From Neobacillus mesonae (GTDB taxonomy: Bacteria; Bacillota; Bacilli; Bacillales; Cytobacillaceae), in assembly GCF_023715155.1 (NCBI RefSeq), contig NZ_JAMBNQ010000041.1, positions 1-43,547 of the forward strand: a stretch of 43,547 nucleotides of DNA. The letters run 5' to 3'. The stretch's first letter is position 1, and every line of letters begins with the position of its first letter. The notes beneath the pieces were generated by a model. That model was not told the origin of the DNA. It saw only the letters and a program-made list of their open reading frames with translations, and did not search any database. The translations under genes and the position numbers were made by a program. Positions 9,298 to 17,977 of the stretch are shown here, in pieces.

Positions 9298-9358
9298 TTC
9301 ATTCCCTGCCTTTCGGGAGGGCTGCCTTTTTGCATTGATGCGGAAAATTCTTCAACGC

Positions 9359-9521
9359 AAAAAATCCTCCCAATTTTAATTGGAAGGATTAGTCTACAAA
9401 GCTGTAAGCTTAATAAGCCTGTTTTTGACAGACTTTTTCATTTATATGAATTGGGCAGACTAATCCTATTTTTACTGATCGTTCTATATAGTTGATCAAG
9501 AAAATAAGATTAGTTAATCAT
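9359..9521 (-). promoter_or_regulatory. Ribosome-mediated attenuator of the vmlR-like gene
   Basis: Three exclusive pairings are visible on the minus strand. Arm A (9514-9501) pairs over 14 bp with B (9472-9459). B (AGGATTAGTCT, 9467-9457) pairs perfectly with C (AGACTAATCCT, 9395-9385). C also forms a terminator with D (stem 9390-9363, then a T run). A:B leaves C free, so transcription stops; B:C blocks the terminator. A 3-codon uORF overlaps arm A, so a drug-stalled ribosome would free B and switch the gene on. This design is known for ABC-F resistance genes. Confidence 0.88.
9510..9521 (-). CDS. Three-codon leader uORF (Met-Ile-Asn-stop)
   Basis: ATGATTAACTAA, preceded by the G-rich stretch GGGAATGTGGGCGG that can serve as ribosome site. 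Codons 2-4 lie inside the 5' arm of the anti-antiterminator. The peptide is too short to act as a protein; its translation is the likely sensor. Very short uORFs of this kind are known in other ABC-F leaders. I infer the role from position alone. Confidence 0.6.
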   Translation of the reverse strand: MIN

Positions 9522-9556
9522 TGGCCGCCCACATTCCCTTCTGATTTATTGTTCAT

Positions 9557-9585
9557 ATTATAACATGTTAAATACCCTTTTAGAA
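9557..9585 (-). promoter_or_regulatory. Sigma-A promoter of the vmlR-like gene
   Basis: A perfect -10 TATAAT (9562-9557) lies 17 bases from a weak -35 TTCTAA (9585-9580). The -35 overlaps the last bases of glsA. Transcription would start near 9550, leaving about 30 bases before the uORF. Confidence 0.6.
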
Positions 9586-10515
9586 CATACTTAAATGATA
9601 ATTTTGGGATAACAGTTCTAATAATTTAATTCCTGCAATACTATTCCCTTTGTCGTCGAGCGCTGGTCCAAAAATGCCAATTCCAAACCTTCCAGGGACA
9701 GCACCCATAATGCCGCCGGATACACCGCTTTTCGAAGGAATTCCAACCTTAATGGCAAATTCCCCTGATGCATTATACATTCCACAGGTAACCATGAACG
9801 TTTTACAAATACGGGCAATATCAATCGGCATGATTCGCTTTCCTGTTTCTGGGTCAACCCCATCCATTGCAAAGACCAGCCCGATTTTTGACAAATCGTA
9901 ACAATTCATTTCAATCGCACATTGTTTTGTGTATAAATCAATCAGTGGTTCAACGTCCTCATCGATGATATTATGTTGTTTTAAAAAATAGACAAGAGCC
10001 CTGTTGAGGTTGGATGTTTTGAATTCAGAACGAGCCACCTCTTCACAGAAACTGATGTTTGTATCGTTGACCAATTCTTGAACAAATGACAGAAGCCTTT
10101 GGAATCTTTCTTCTACTGAGTTTCCTTTGATCATATGGGTAACCACAAGTGCACCAGCATTAATCATCGGGTTTAATGGTTTTGCGGGAGCCATCGTCTC
10201 CAATTTTGCAATCGAATTAAAAGGATCCCCCGTCGGTTCCATCCCCACCCGCTCAAACACGTAGTCTGTGCCCCTGTCCATTAACACAAGTGCAAGACTG
10301 ATTACTTTTGAAATACTTTGAAGTGTAAACTTTTTTTCAATGTCCCCTGCTTCCACACAATTACCATTAGGGTAGTGAATCGCAATAGATAAGTCTTCGG
10401 GGTTTGCTTTTCCAAGTGAAGGAATGTAATCAGCAACCTTACCCTTTTTCGTACACTTCTTTGCTTCCATAACGAATTCTTTTAGTTCATCATTTGTTTG
10501 ACATAGCATCCACAT
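9580..10515 (-). CDS. glsA: Glutaminase
   Basis: Hydrolyses L-glutamine to glutamate and ammonia. About 311 residues, the usual length of bacterial GlsA. It has the serine-dependent beta-lactamase fold motifs: S-x-x-K in LQSISKVISL, PFNSIAKLE, PMINAGALVV, the NRALVYFL region, CGMYNASGEFA and SGVSGGIMG. The first codons are crowded with possible starts (GTG 10518, ATG 10515, ATG 10509) and the ribosome site is weak, so the start is uncertain. No terminator follows; the vmlR promoter overlaps its 3' end. Confidence 0.92.
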   Translation of the reverse strand: MWMLCQTNDELKEFVMEAKKCTKKGKVADYIPSLGKANPEDLSIAIHYPNGNCVEAGDIEKKFTLQSISKVISLALVLMDRGTDYVFERVGMEPTGDPFNSIAKLETMAPAKPLNPMINAGALVVTHMIKGNSVEERFQRLLSFVQELVNDTNISFCEEVARSEFKTSNLNRALVYFLKQHNIIDEDVEPLIDLYTKQCAIEMNCYDLSKIGLVFAMDGVDPETGKRIMPIDIARICKTFMVTCGMYNASGEFAIKVGIPSKSGVSGGIMGAVPGRFGIGIFGPALDDKGNSIAGIKLLELLSQNYHLSMF

Positions 10516-10640
10516 CACCGCTAGTAGTATTTGCTTTATTTTGTATATTATATGGTAAGATTTTATTTATGTTTATTGTGTGGACTAGAGACTAAACAGC
10601 GGGCTATTTGGAAAACGGGCTTTTAAAAAAGGACTTTGAA

Positions 10641-10793
10641 GACAGAATCGGTGTACTTTGCGGTATTCTGTCTTTAATAAACAGGCTTAAATACAAAATC
10701 GGTTGAGTTTTACAAAATCTGTCTTTAATAAGACCTCTTAAAGACCGTTTCGGTTAGGTTTTACGGAATTCTGTTTTTAATACATTTTTTTGT
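10641..10793. repeat. Three 51-bp tandem repeats
   Basis: Units begin at 10641, 10692 and 10743, exactly 51 bp apart. Shared parts are AATCGGTT near the start, TTTTAC in the middle and TCTGTCTTTAATA at the end. The first unit folds as GACAGAAT / ATTCTGTC. A looser fourth unit may precede it. The sequence differs from the 52-bp array that follows. Confidence 0.75.
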
Positions 10794-10820
10794 CCATATT
10801 AATCTTGTTTTCTTAAACCA

Positions 10821-11912
10821 GGTAATCAAAAAAACTTCCATTGACCGCACAATCTTTTTTTCTTTTGGATTAATCCAGTTTCGTCCATCGACCATTCTAG
10901 CTTTATTTTCTTTTCACAGGCAATCCAGCACTTCTCCATTGACCCAACCAGCCTCATTTTCCTTTTCACAGGCAATCCATCACATTGCCATTGACCGCAC
11001 CAACCATATTTTCTTTTTCACGGGCAATCCAGCACTTCTCCATTGACCCAACCAGCCTCATTTTCTTTTTCACAGGCAATCCAGCACTTCTCCATTGACC
11101 CAACCAGCCTCATTTTCCTTTTCACAGGCAATCCAGCACTTCTCCATTGACCCAACCAGCCTCATTTTCCTTTTCACAGGCAATCCAGCACTTCTCCATT
11201 GACCCCACCAGCCTCATTTTCCTTTTCACGGGCAATCCAGCACTTCTCCATTGACCCAACCATATTTTCCTTTTCACGGGCAATCCAGCACTTCTCCATT
11301 GACCCAACCAGCCTCATTTTCCTTTTCACGGGCAATCCAGCACATCTCGATTGACCGCACCAACCATATTTTCCTTTTCACGGGCAATCCAGCACTTCTC
11401 CATTGACCGCACCAACCATATTTTCCTTTTCACAGGCAATCCAGCACTTCTCCATTGACCCAACCAGCCTCATTTTCCTTTTCACGGGCGATCCAGCACT
11501 TCTCCATTGACCGAACCAACCTATTTATCTCCTTTCCGGGCAATCCAGCACTTCTCCATTGACCCAACCAGCCTCATTTTCCTTTTCACGGGCAATCCAG
11601 CACTTCTCCATTGACCCAACCAGCCTCATTTTCCTTTTCACAGGCAATCCAGCACTTCTCCATTGACCGCACCAACCATATTTTCCTTTTCACAGGCAAT
11701 CCAGCACTTCTCCATTGACCCAACCAGCCTCATTTTCTTTTTCATGGGCGATCCAGCACTTCTCCATTGACCCAACCAGCCTCATTTTCCTTTTCACGGG
11801 CAATCCAGCACTTCTCCATTGACCCCACCAGCCTCATTTTCTTTCACAGGCAATCCATCACATCCGAAAATAACCGCAACAACCTATTTTTCTCCTTTTC
11901 GGGCTATCCACA
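10821..11912. repeat. 52-bp tandem repeat array, about 22 units
   Basis: Nineteen clear units start at CAATCC/CGATCC from 10921 to 11851, with two degenerate units before and one after. The spacing is 52 bp except one of 48 and one of 50. Two subtypes are mixed: one with GACCCAACCAGCCTCATTTT, the other with GACCGCACCAACCATATTTT. On the minus strand each unit can form a small hairpin (GGG+CAAT against ATTG+CCC with one bulged T). The period is not a multiple of three, so it is not coding. It fills the divergent spacer between glsA and the GNAT gene. Confidence 0.93.
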
Positions 11913-12002
11913 AACAATCTTCATCAAAACTTCCCTATAAAAAAATATTAAAATCCCTCATTCTTGTTCTATAATAAAGGTATTTTAGAAAGGGGATTAA
12001 AA

Positions 12003-12506
12003 ATGGTGTTCAGGAAAACAGTGAATCAGGATATGGATGCAATCATGCATATCATTAAACAAGCGCAGGAGTATTTTAAAAATCAGAATATCGACCAGTG
12101 GCAGAATAATTATCCGAATCCTGAAGTAATTGAAAAGGATATTCAAAATGGTTACAGCTATGTTCTCGAAATAGATGAAAAAATAGCTGGAACCGCTGCT
12201 GTTTCATTCGACGGCGAAAAGACATACCAAAAGATTTACAATGGACATTGGGTGAGCAATGGTGAATATGCGGTGATTCACAGAATGGCAGTTGATAATG
12301 AATGCAAAGGCAAGGGAATTTCATCACAAATCATAAAGCACGTAGAAGAATTATGTTTGGAAAAAGGGGTTAAAAGCATCAAAGTTGATACACATGAAGA
12401 GAACATCCCCATGCAGAAACTGCTGCAAAAAAATGAATTTACATATTGCGGAGAGATTTTCTTGGAGGACAACAGCAAAAGAATCGCTTTTGAAAAAGTT
12501 TTATAA
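12003..12506 (+). CDS. GNAT-family N-acetyltransferase
   Basis: 167 residues. The GNAT core is clear: a long first helix with the IMHIIKQAQEYFKNQNIDQW motif split over residues ~14-34, beta strands VLEIDEKIAGTAAVS, then motif A IHRMAVDNECKGKGISSQI with the acetyl-CoA pyrophosphate loop (CKGKGIS). The C-terminal strand ends FEKVL. The start at 12003 follows GAAAGGGG; the longer frame from 11964 overlaps the -10 region TATAAT (11970-11975). The substrate is unknown. It ends at a shared bidirectional terminator. Confidence 0.88.
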   Translation: MVFRKTVNQDMDAIMHIIKQAQEYFKNQNIDQWQNNYPNPEVIEKDIQNGYSYVLEIDEKIAGTAAVSFDGEKTYQKIYNGHWVSNGEYAVIHRMAVDNECKGKGISSQIIKHVEELCLEKGVKSIKVDTHEENIPMQKLLQKNEFTYCGEIFLEDNSKRIAFEKVL

Positions 12507-12513
12507 AACGATG

Positions 12514-12553
12514 AGAGGCACTGCTTAAAGCCCGTCCTTCAAGCAGTGCCTCT
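12514..12553. terminator. Bidirectional terminator between convergent genes
   Basis: A perfect 13-bp inverted repeat, AGAGGCACTGCTT / AAGCAGTGCCTCT, around a 14-base loop, with T-rich tails on the plus side. It serves the GNAT gene and, on the other strand, the aldolase gene. Confidence 0.88.
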
Positions 12554-12558
12554 TTAAA

Positions 12559-13587
12559 TTACACGTTGAATTTTTTAAAATCCTCTACAAACCCCTTAAC
12601 CGCCTGTTCTTTTGTGGCCCATGAGGTTACTAGACGGATGGCCGAATGATCCTGATCGACCTTTTCCCAAACATGAAAACCATAATTTTTTTGAAGCTCG
12701 CTGATTGCAGCGTTCGGCAGAATGGGGAAAATTTGATTCGAAGGCGATTCGGTAAGAAACTGAATGCCTAATTGACTGAGTTCTGTTTTTAAAAGTTCTG
12801 CCATTTTATTTGCATGGGCAGCCAAGTCAAAGAATAGATGATCCCGAAACAGTTCAAGAAACTGAATCCCTAGAACCCGTCCTTTTGCCAAAAGTCCGCC
12901 TTTTTGCTTTATATGAAAACGGAAATCCTCTTTCAGCGAATCCCGGCAAATGACCAATGCCTCACCCAGTAGTGCTCCATTTTTTGTTCCGCCAATATAA
13001 AAAGCATCCACAAGGCCTGGTAAATCACTCAATTCCAGGTCATTTTCCTTTGAACAAAGGGCAGAACCTAATCGAGCCCCATCCATGTACAAAATTAAAT
13101 TTTGCCCACGGCAGAAATTACTTAAATCCTGAAGCTCTGATTTTTTATATATCGTTCCAATTTCAGTCGAATTGGATATGTAAACAAGCTTTGGTTTTAC
13201 CATATGTTCATCCGTATGTTCATCAAGCACTTGTTTTATTAAGCTTGGGTTCAATTTCCCATCCCCCGTGTTCACTGCTAACACCTTATGTCCCGTAGCT
13301 TCAATTGCACCTGTTTCATGTGTGAAAATATGTCCAGTACTGGCAGCGATGGCTGCTTCATGTGGTCGAAGAAAGGCCGATATGGCGGTAAGATTTGTCT
13401 GCGTCCCGCCTGTTAAAAGATGAACTGCTGCATCGGGTTGTCCGATTTTTTCCTTAATTAGGTCGATGGCCTGCATGGAAAATCGATCTTCCCCGTAACC
13501 CTCTTCCTGCTCTAGATTTGTTTCGATTAATACCTGTAATATTCTGGGATGTGCACCCTCGGTATAATCAGTTCTAAAGTTGTACAT
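12559..13587 (-). CDS. ltaE: Threonine aldolase-family PLP enzyme
   Basis: 342 residues of the beta-eliminating-lyase/threonine-aldolase fold: FRTDYTEGAHPRIL start, LTGGTQTNL for the phosphate site, THETGAIEATGHK, the YMDGARLGSAL Asp that contacts PLP, and the lysine in YIGGTKNGALLGEA. The family cleaves L-threonine or L-allo-threonine to glycine and acetaldehyde; related proteins are tyrosine or tryptophan lyases, so the substrate is a family inference. I chose ATG 13587 with GGGGG seven bases upstream over 13593. Confidence 0.87.
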   Translation of the reverse strand: MYNFRTDYTEGAHPRILQVLIETNLEQEEGYGEDRFSMQAIDLIKEKIGQPDAAVHLLTGGTQTNLTAISAFLRPHEAAIAASTGHIFTHETGAIEATGHKVLAVNTGDGKLNPSLIKQVLDEHTDEHMVKPKLVYISNSTEIGTIYKKSELQDLSNFCRGQNLILYMDGARLGSALCSKENDLELSDLPGLVDAFYIGGTKNGALLGEALVICRDSLKEDFRFHIKQKGGLLAKGRVLGIQFLELFRDHLFFDLAAHANKMAELLKTELSQLGIQFLTESPSNQIFPILPNAAISELQKNYGFHVWEKVDQDHSAIRLVTSWATKEQAVKGFVEDFKKFNV

Positions 13588-13756
13588 GTTCATGCCCCCA
13601 TTTTTATTTTTATCGTATCATATCATTATCAAAATAATGAAATCATGCAGACTCATTTCGCAAAGAACTTTTAATATAAATTAAATAGTTTAGTAAAACA
13701 TCTGCCTATTTTTATATGGTAGATTGTTGTTAGACCCTTGGCAAAAGGAAAACTTT

Positions 13757-13818
13757 AATCTCTGGGTGGCTTCCTGCCAGTTAAAGCGGGATAAATTTTT
13801 CAAAAACGAGTTGGTTAT
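13757..13818 (+). promoter_or_regulatory. Conserved 5'-leader element, copy 1
   Basis: Aligns without gaps to 31533-31594. Shared blocks are AATC, GG.G, CTGCC.GTTAA and GGATAAAT, the last ending exactly 22 bases before the ATG in both places. CTGG and CCAG within it can pair. I do not know this element; it may be a structured leader. Confidence 0.45.
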
Positions 13819-14337
13819 ATGTTGAATCTAAAAGAAGCGGCAGTACTATTAAAAACGGAAGGTATTGCACATGATGAACAGGATGTTATACGTTGGATTC
13901 TCGATGGAAAACTAAAAGCAAAACGAACGAAAAGCTTAAACATTGATTATGTCATCGAGCCAATTGATTTAGCAGCATTTATGATAGAAAAACTAATAGA
14001 GAAAAGAATTCAAAAATATGGAGTGGATTATCTGAAGTGGGAAAAAACATTTTCCGATAATAAAAGATTAAAAGAGGAAAATGAAGAATTAAAGGCCAAA
14101 ATCCGGATTGAACAGACCAAAGTCCGTGGCTTAAAGAGAATGCTGCAGGCAGAATATGCACTTTCCGAAGAACCCTCTCCCCTTACATATGTCAGCTTGT
14201 TAGGTTTAGATGCGAATGCTGACAAGGAAATCATTAAAAAGGAATTTAAGAAAATACTTAAAGCCCTGCATCCTGACCGAGGCGGTGATGAGCGGCTTTT
14301 TCGTGTGTTTTATGAACATTATGACAAGGCCAAGTAA
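13819..14337 (+). CDS. J-domain protein with N-terminal HTH-like region
   Basis: 172 residues. Residues 1-55 resemble an excisionase/MerR-like winged helix (LNLKEAAVLLKTEGI, then DVIRWILDGKLKAKR). Residues 75-110 form a charged coiled coil. Residues 120-172 are a short DnaJ domain with YVSLLGLDANADKE and the HPD motif at 151-153 that stimulates Hsp70 ATPase. Zinc-finger and client-binding domains of true DnaJ are absent, so it is a specialised DnaK cochaperone. The ribosome site is weak (GAGTTGG), which makes the conserved leader upstream notable. Confidence 0.8.
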   Translation: MLNLKEAAVLLKTEGIAHDEQDVIRWILDGKLKAKRTKSLNIDYVIEPIDLAAFMIEKLIEKRIQKYGVDYLKWEKTFSDNKRLKEENEELKAKIRIEQTKVRGLKRMLQAEYALSEEPSPLTYVSLLGLDANADKEIIKKEFKKILKALHPDRGGDERLFRVFYEHYDKAK

Positions 14338-14341
14338 TATC

Positions 14342-14370
14342 GAAGGAAGTCCCCTGATGGCACTTCCTTC
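14342..14370 (+). terminator. Hairpin after the J-domain gene
   Basis: GAAGGAAGT and ACTTCCTTC form a perfect 9-bp stem just after the stop. The following bases are pyrimidine-rich but lack a long T run, so termination may be partial. Confidence 0.5.
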
Positions 14371-14440
14371 TACTTACCTCCTTCCTTTTCCATCATCATT
14401 CCTTAGTAAAAACCCCCAAATATGTTTTTAATCAACATTG

Positions 14441-14470
14441 AAAAAAGAGTGCCTCACAATGAAGCACTCT
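14441..14470 (-). terminator. Terminator of the ectABCD operon
   Basis: AGAGTGC and GCACTCT form a stem on the minus strand, followed by five or more T residues. It lies eight bases past the ectD stop. Confidence 0.82.
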
Positions 14471-14477
14471 CCCATGT

Positions 14478-15362
14478 TTAAACTTTTTCTGCTGTTTTTT
14501 GACGCGATGCAATATAAGAAGGTCTGGGCTTTTGACCTGAAAATGGATCGACCAGCCTATTTTCAACACTGTTGTATACAAAGAATACATTGCTTCTCGG
14601 ATAGGGACTGATATTGCTGTTGGACCCATGTAAAATATTGCAGTCAAATAAAATGACGGAGCCAGCGGGACCTGTTGGGGCAGCAATACCGTTTTGTTCT
14701 ACAAGTTTAGCAAGGCTTTCATGATCAGGAACGCCAATTTCCTGCTTTCGAAGTGATTTTTCATAATTAGCCTCCGGGGTTTCGCCAATACAGGAAACAA
14801 AGTATTTATGTGATCCCGGCACCAGCATTAGCGGCCCATTGTATGGATTATTCTCAGTCAATGTAATCGAACAGCTGACAGCCCGCATTCTTGGCATCCC
14901 ATCCTCTACATGCCAGGTTTCAAAATCGGAGTGCCAATAAAATTCTTTGCCATTGAAACCTGATTTAAGATTAATTCTCGATTGATGGATATACACATCG
15001 CTCCCTAATAGCTGCTTATGGATATCAACTAATCGATGGTCATTCGATAAGGATTGAAAAAATTCCTCATGTTCATGTACAGCAAAAACGGAGCGGACTT
15101 CATCACTGTCGGGTTCATGAATCACCCTTTTATCTGTGACTGTTTTACCTTCCTCTAATACTTTTGTAAGTTCGCTGCTCATGACAAATACTTCATCTTC
15201 AGAGAAAAATTGTTCAAGAAACAAATATCCATTCTCTTCGAAAAACTTCATCTGCTGCGAGGTGAGAGGACCCGGTTGTGAAGCGGGAGAATAAATAACC
15301 GGATCCTTACGGGCATATATAATAGGATGATTCTCGACTCTTGATGGATAGTAATCAATCAT
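14478..15362 (-). CDS. ectD: Ectoine hydroxylase
   Basis: Converts ectoine to 5-hydroxyectoine with O2 and 2-oxoglutarate. It is a 294-residue member of the non-haem Fe(II) PhyH family. The iron ligands are visible as His144 and Asp146 in YWHSDFETWH and His245 in ILHGSNSN; Arg256 in SPYPRSNVFF probably binds 2-oxoglutarate. QSRINLKSGFNGKEF is typical of EctD. It is the last gene of the operon, 24 bases after ectC, and is followed by the operon terminator. Hydroxyectoine protects against salt, heat and desiccation. Confidence 0.93.
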   Translation of the reverse strand: MIDYYPSRVENHPIIYARKDPVIYSPASQPGPLTSQQMKFFEENGYLFLEQFFSEDEVFVMSSELTKVLEEGKTVTDKRVIHEPDSDEVRSVFAVHEHEEFFQSLSNDHRLVDIHKQLLGSDVYIHQSRINLKSGFNGKEFYWHSDFETWHVEDGMPRMRAVSCSITLTENNPYNGPLMLVPGSHKYFVSCIGETPEANYEKSLRKQEIGVPDHESLAKLVEQNGIAAPTGPAGSVILFDCNILHGSNSNISPYPRSNVFFVYNSVENRLVDPFSGQKPRPSYIASRQKTAEKV

Positions 15363-15386
15363 TCTCTTACACTCCTTCTCTTCATC

Positions 15387-15785
15387 TTACAAATTGGCTT
15401 TCCCAGCCGGCAGGCTGTAAGCCCCTTCTTCATCATGGGTTTCTCTTCCAGTGCATGGAGGATTGAACGTGCAAACCATCCGCATCTGTGTTTTTGCGCG
15501 CAGACAATGCTTTTCATGACCATCCAGAGCATATAAAGTTCCAGGTTTGATGGGATAAGTTTTTCCGTTCGTTAAATCCTCAATTTCCCCTTCTCCCTCA
15601 ATGCAGTAAACCGCCTCGATGTGGTACTTATACCAAAAGATAGATTCCGTGCCGGCATAAATAATCGTGTCATGCATGGAAAAGCCCACTCCATCCTTTT
15701 CTAATATGAAACGTCTGCTTTCCCACGTTTTATCTTCCACATGATCTACAGTTCCTTTAACTTCCTCTAGTGTTTTTACAATCAT
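15387..15785 (-). CDS. ectC: L-ectoine synthase
   Basis: Closes N-gamma-acetyl-diaminobutyrate to ectoine. It has 132 residues, a cupin fold, the usual length, with MIVKTLEEVKGT at the start, WYKYHIEAVYCIEGEGE (metal ligand Glu/Tyr region) and LYALDGHEKHCLRA with the metal His. Its ATG overlaps the ectB TGA (ATGA), so the two are translationally coupled. Confidence 0.95.
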   Translation of the reverse strand: MIVKTLEEVKGTVDHVEDKTWESRRFILEKDGVGFSMHDTIIYAGTESIFWYKYHIEAVYCIEGEGEIEDLTNGKTYPIKPGTLYALDGHEKHCLRAKTQMRMVCTFNPPCTGRETHDEEGAYSLPAGKANL

Positions 15786-17080
15786 TTTTCTTCCTCCTTT
15801 ATCATTACAATTGCTGCTTTTACACTATCTTCAATAATGGTAAACCCTTGTTTCAACTCATCCCGTTTAATGGTAAGAGGCGGCATAATTTTAAATACTT
15901 CACTATTAGGCCCAGAGGTTTCCATAATTAATCCTCGTTTAAATGCCTCTTCACAAACCTTTTCAGCTAGTCCTGGAACATCACAGGCTATGCCTCTCAT
16001 CAACCCGCGTCCGCGGACTTCCCCCTGCAGTTCCGGGTAACAGGAGGCTGTTTCTTCCAAGAATTCCCCCACTATGGCACCTTTTTCTAGTATTTCTGTT
16101 TGAAATTCTTCTGTTTCCCAATAGGAAAGGGCTTCTGCTGCCGTTATAAAAGCTGGATTATGACCGCGGAAGGTTCCATTATGCTCACCAGGCTCCCATA
16201 TATCATATTCTGGTTTAATTAATGTTAAAGCCATTGGCAGACCATACCCGCTTATAGATTTTGACAAACAAACAATATCGGGTTTGATTCCTGCAGGTTC
16301 AAAGCTGAAAAATGTTCCTGTCCGGCCGATGCCTGCCTGAACATCATCCACAATCAAGAGAATATCCCAGCGGCGGCAGATTTCCTCAATACGCTTGATC
16401 CATTCAAAGTCGGCAACATTTAAACCGCCTTCCCCCTGGACTGTTTCTAAAATAATTGCCGCCGGAAGTGCTACCCCGCTGCCGTTATCCTCTAGAAAGC
16501 GGTCCAAATAATCAACGGTGTCGACATCATCACCCAGATAGCGGTCAAAAGGCATAGCAACACTATTATGTAGCGGCACGCCTGCACCATGACGTTTAAA
16601 AGAGTTTCCTGTGATAGACAAGGAACCAATGGTCATTCCGTGAAAGGCATTGGTAAAGCTGATGACCAATTCGCGCCCCGTCACTTTTCGAGCCAGTTTT
16701 AATGCACTCTCCACTGTATTAGTTCCAGTCGGTCCAGGGAACATGACTTTATAATCGAGCTTCCTCGGCTCAAGAATCACCTTTTGAAACTTTTCCAGAA
16801 AAGCTGCTTTGGCCTTCGTTCCCATATCTAAACTATGGGTAATTCCGTCTTCCACAATATATCTAAGCAGGCTTTCTTTCATTTTTGGGTTATTATGACC
16901 ATAATTAAGGGCCCCGGCACCGGCAAAAAAGTCAATATACTCGTTTCCGTCCATATCCCAAATCTTTGAACCCTTCGCCTTTGAAAAAACTGTCGGGAAA
17001 CTGCGGATATAACCTCTAACCTCTGATTCAAGTTCCTCAAATACACGAAGTGATGAATTTATTTCTTTTACTGCTTGCAT
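15782..17080 (-). CDS. ectB: Diaminobutyrate-2-oxoglutarate transaminase
   Basis: Makes L-2,4-diaminobutyrate from aspartate semialdehyde with glutamate as amino donor. 432 residues, class III PLP aminotransferase: FFAGAGALNYGHNNP, PGPTGTNTVESALKLAR, FHGMTIGSLSITGN, ILETVQGEGGLN, VDDVQAGIGRTG, and the PLP lysine in CLSKSISGYGLP. I chose the ATG at 17080, with GAAAGG upstream; a TTG at 17089 is in frame. It follows ectA by 49 bases and overlaps ectC by four. Confidence 0.94.
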   Translation of the reverse strand: MQAVKEINSSLRVFEELESEVRGYIRSFPTVFSKAKGSKIWDMDGNEYIDFFAGAGALNYGHNNPKMKESLLRYIVEDGITHSLDMGTKAKAAFLEKFQKVILEPRKLDYKVMFPGPTGTNTVESALKLARKVTGRELVISFTNAFHGMTIGSLSITGNSFKRHGAGVPLHNSVAMPFDRYLGDDVDTVDYLDRFLEDNGSGVALPAAIILETVQGEGGLNVADFEWIKRIEEICRRWDILLIVDDVQAGIGRTGTFFSFEPAGIKPDIVCLSKSISGYGLPMALTLIKPEYDIWEPGEHNGTFRGHNPAFITAAEALSYWETEEFQTEILEKGAIVGEFLEETASCYPELQGEVRGRGLMRGIACDVPGLAEKVCEEAFKRGLIMETSGPNSEVFKIMPPLTIKRDELKQGFTIIEDSVKAAIVMIKEEEK

Positions 17081-17129
17081 GCGACACAACCTTTCTGAAT
17101 TTTCGGTTTATTAACTTGATAGAACGGCC

Positions 17130-17642
17130 TTATTCTTTTTCCATTTGAAATGGGCCGATTCGATAGGTTTGCTCAGCTTCATGTCCGGTTTCCGGAAATA
17201 ATTTTTCAGAAAAACATTCTGAAATTTCATAGGGACAATTTAAGTTTTTCGCTAAGCCTTTAAATAGGGATTGAGATGCAATGTTCGATGGTGAGATGGT
17301 AGCTTCTAAATAGTGAATGTTTTCACAAGATTCCCTGCTCAATAGCTCTTGTAATAGTTTCTTTCCTATTCCTTTTCCTTGATGTGATGGGTGAACAGCT
17401 ACTTGCCAGACAAAAATCGTATCGTCTTGTTGAGGTGGACGGAAAGCGGACACAAAGCCAATAAGTTCGTGATCTTCTTCTGCAACCACGCAAGTGTCAG
17501 AAAAGAATTCACAGAGCATTAGATAAGAATATGCGGAGTTTAAATCTAATGTCCGGGTACTTTTAATAAGTTCCCAAATGTTTGCCCCATCTTCGTTCTT
17601 TGGCTTTCGAAAATGATTTGGGCTATACGTTTTTAAAGTCAT
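17130..17642 (-). CDS. ectA: Diaminobutyrate acetyltransferase
   Basis: Transfers an acetyl group to the gamma-amino group of diaminobutyrate, the second step to ectoine. 170 residues with the GNAT core: IWELIKSTRTLDLNSAYSY at the start, FVWQVAVHPSHQGKGIGKKL for acetyl-CoA, and LEATISPSNIASQSLF, all typical of EctA. It is the first gene of ectABCD. The ribosome site GGAGGAG lies an unusually long 13 bases before the ATG, with an in-frame stop directly upstream, so no nearer start exists. Confidence 0.93.
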   Translation of the reverse strand: MTLKTYSPNHFRKPKNEDGANIWELIKSTRTLDLNSAYSYLMLCEFFSDTCVVAEEDHELIGFVSAFRPPQQDDTIFVWQVAVHPSHQGKGIGKKLLQELLSRESCENIHYLEATISPSNIASQSLFKGLAKNLNCPYEISECFSEKLFPETGHEAEQTYRIGPFQMEKE

Positions 17643-17687
17643 TTATAATTATTGTCTCCTCCTTTTTGTTAACTTGTTACGAGTTTT

Positions 17688-17717
17688 ATCTTAACGTAAA
17701 TCAATAAAGGGCGTCAA
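17688..17717 (-). promoter_or_regulatory. Predicted promoter of ectABCD
   Basis: TTGACG (17717-17712), an 18-base spacer and TAAGAT (17693-17688) fit a sigma-A promoter about 45 bases before ectA. Salt induction is known for ect operons but cannot be read here. Confidence 0.5.
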
Positions 17718-17913
17718 AGCGCGTAATATGGATTGACTCTGTTCTATTGTGGGTCACTATGAATGAGCGCAGCTTAGCTGGCTCTAATTCTAAAATCCAC
17801 CCATTTCCTCCCAAATACTCGAATTCTCAAAAAATTATGATAAATCACTACCCGCTAATTCTTCTAAAAAAAGCGGTTGTTTTCTTCTATTTTTACCTAC
17901 AATAACCAGTAAA

Positions 17914-17939
17914 TGAAACTTACGATTTTCCTTTTCGTA
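17914..17939 (+). promoter_or_regulatory. Sigma-W-type promoter before the EcsC gene
   Basis: TGAAAC, a 16-base spacer and CGTA match the sigma-W consensus exactly. Start of transcription near 17948 would leave a short leader with the GGAG ribosome site at 17964-17967. A sigma-A -10 (TATAAT, 17938-17943) overlaps it but has no good -35. Confidence 0.7.
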
Positions 17940-17977
17940 TAATAAAGAAACGAATCGTTAAAAGGAGTCGAATAATT

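Noticed and set aside
11122..11307. 61-codon frame within the repeats
   Set aside because: Unit length is not a multiple of three, the frame exists only because of local repeats, and it has no proper ribosome site.
10821..11912. CRISPR array
   Set aside because: The whole 52-bp unit repeats without unique spacers and no cas genes are near.
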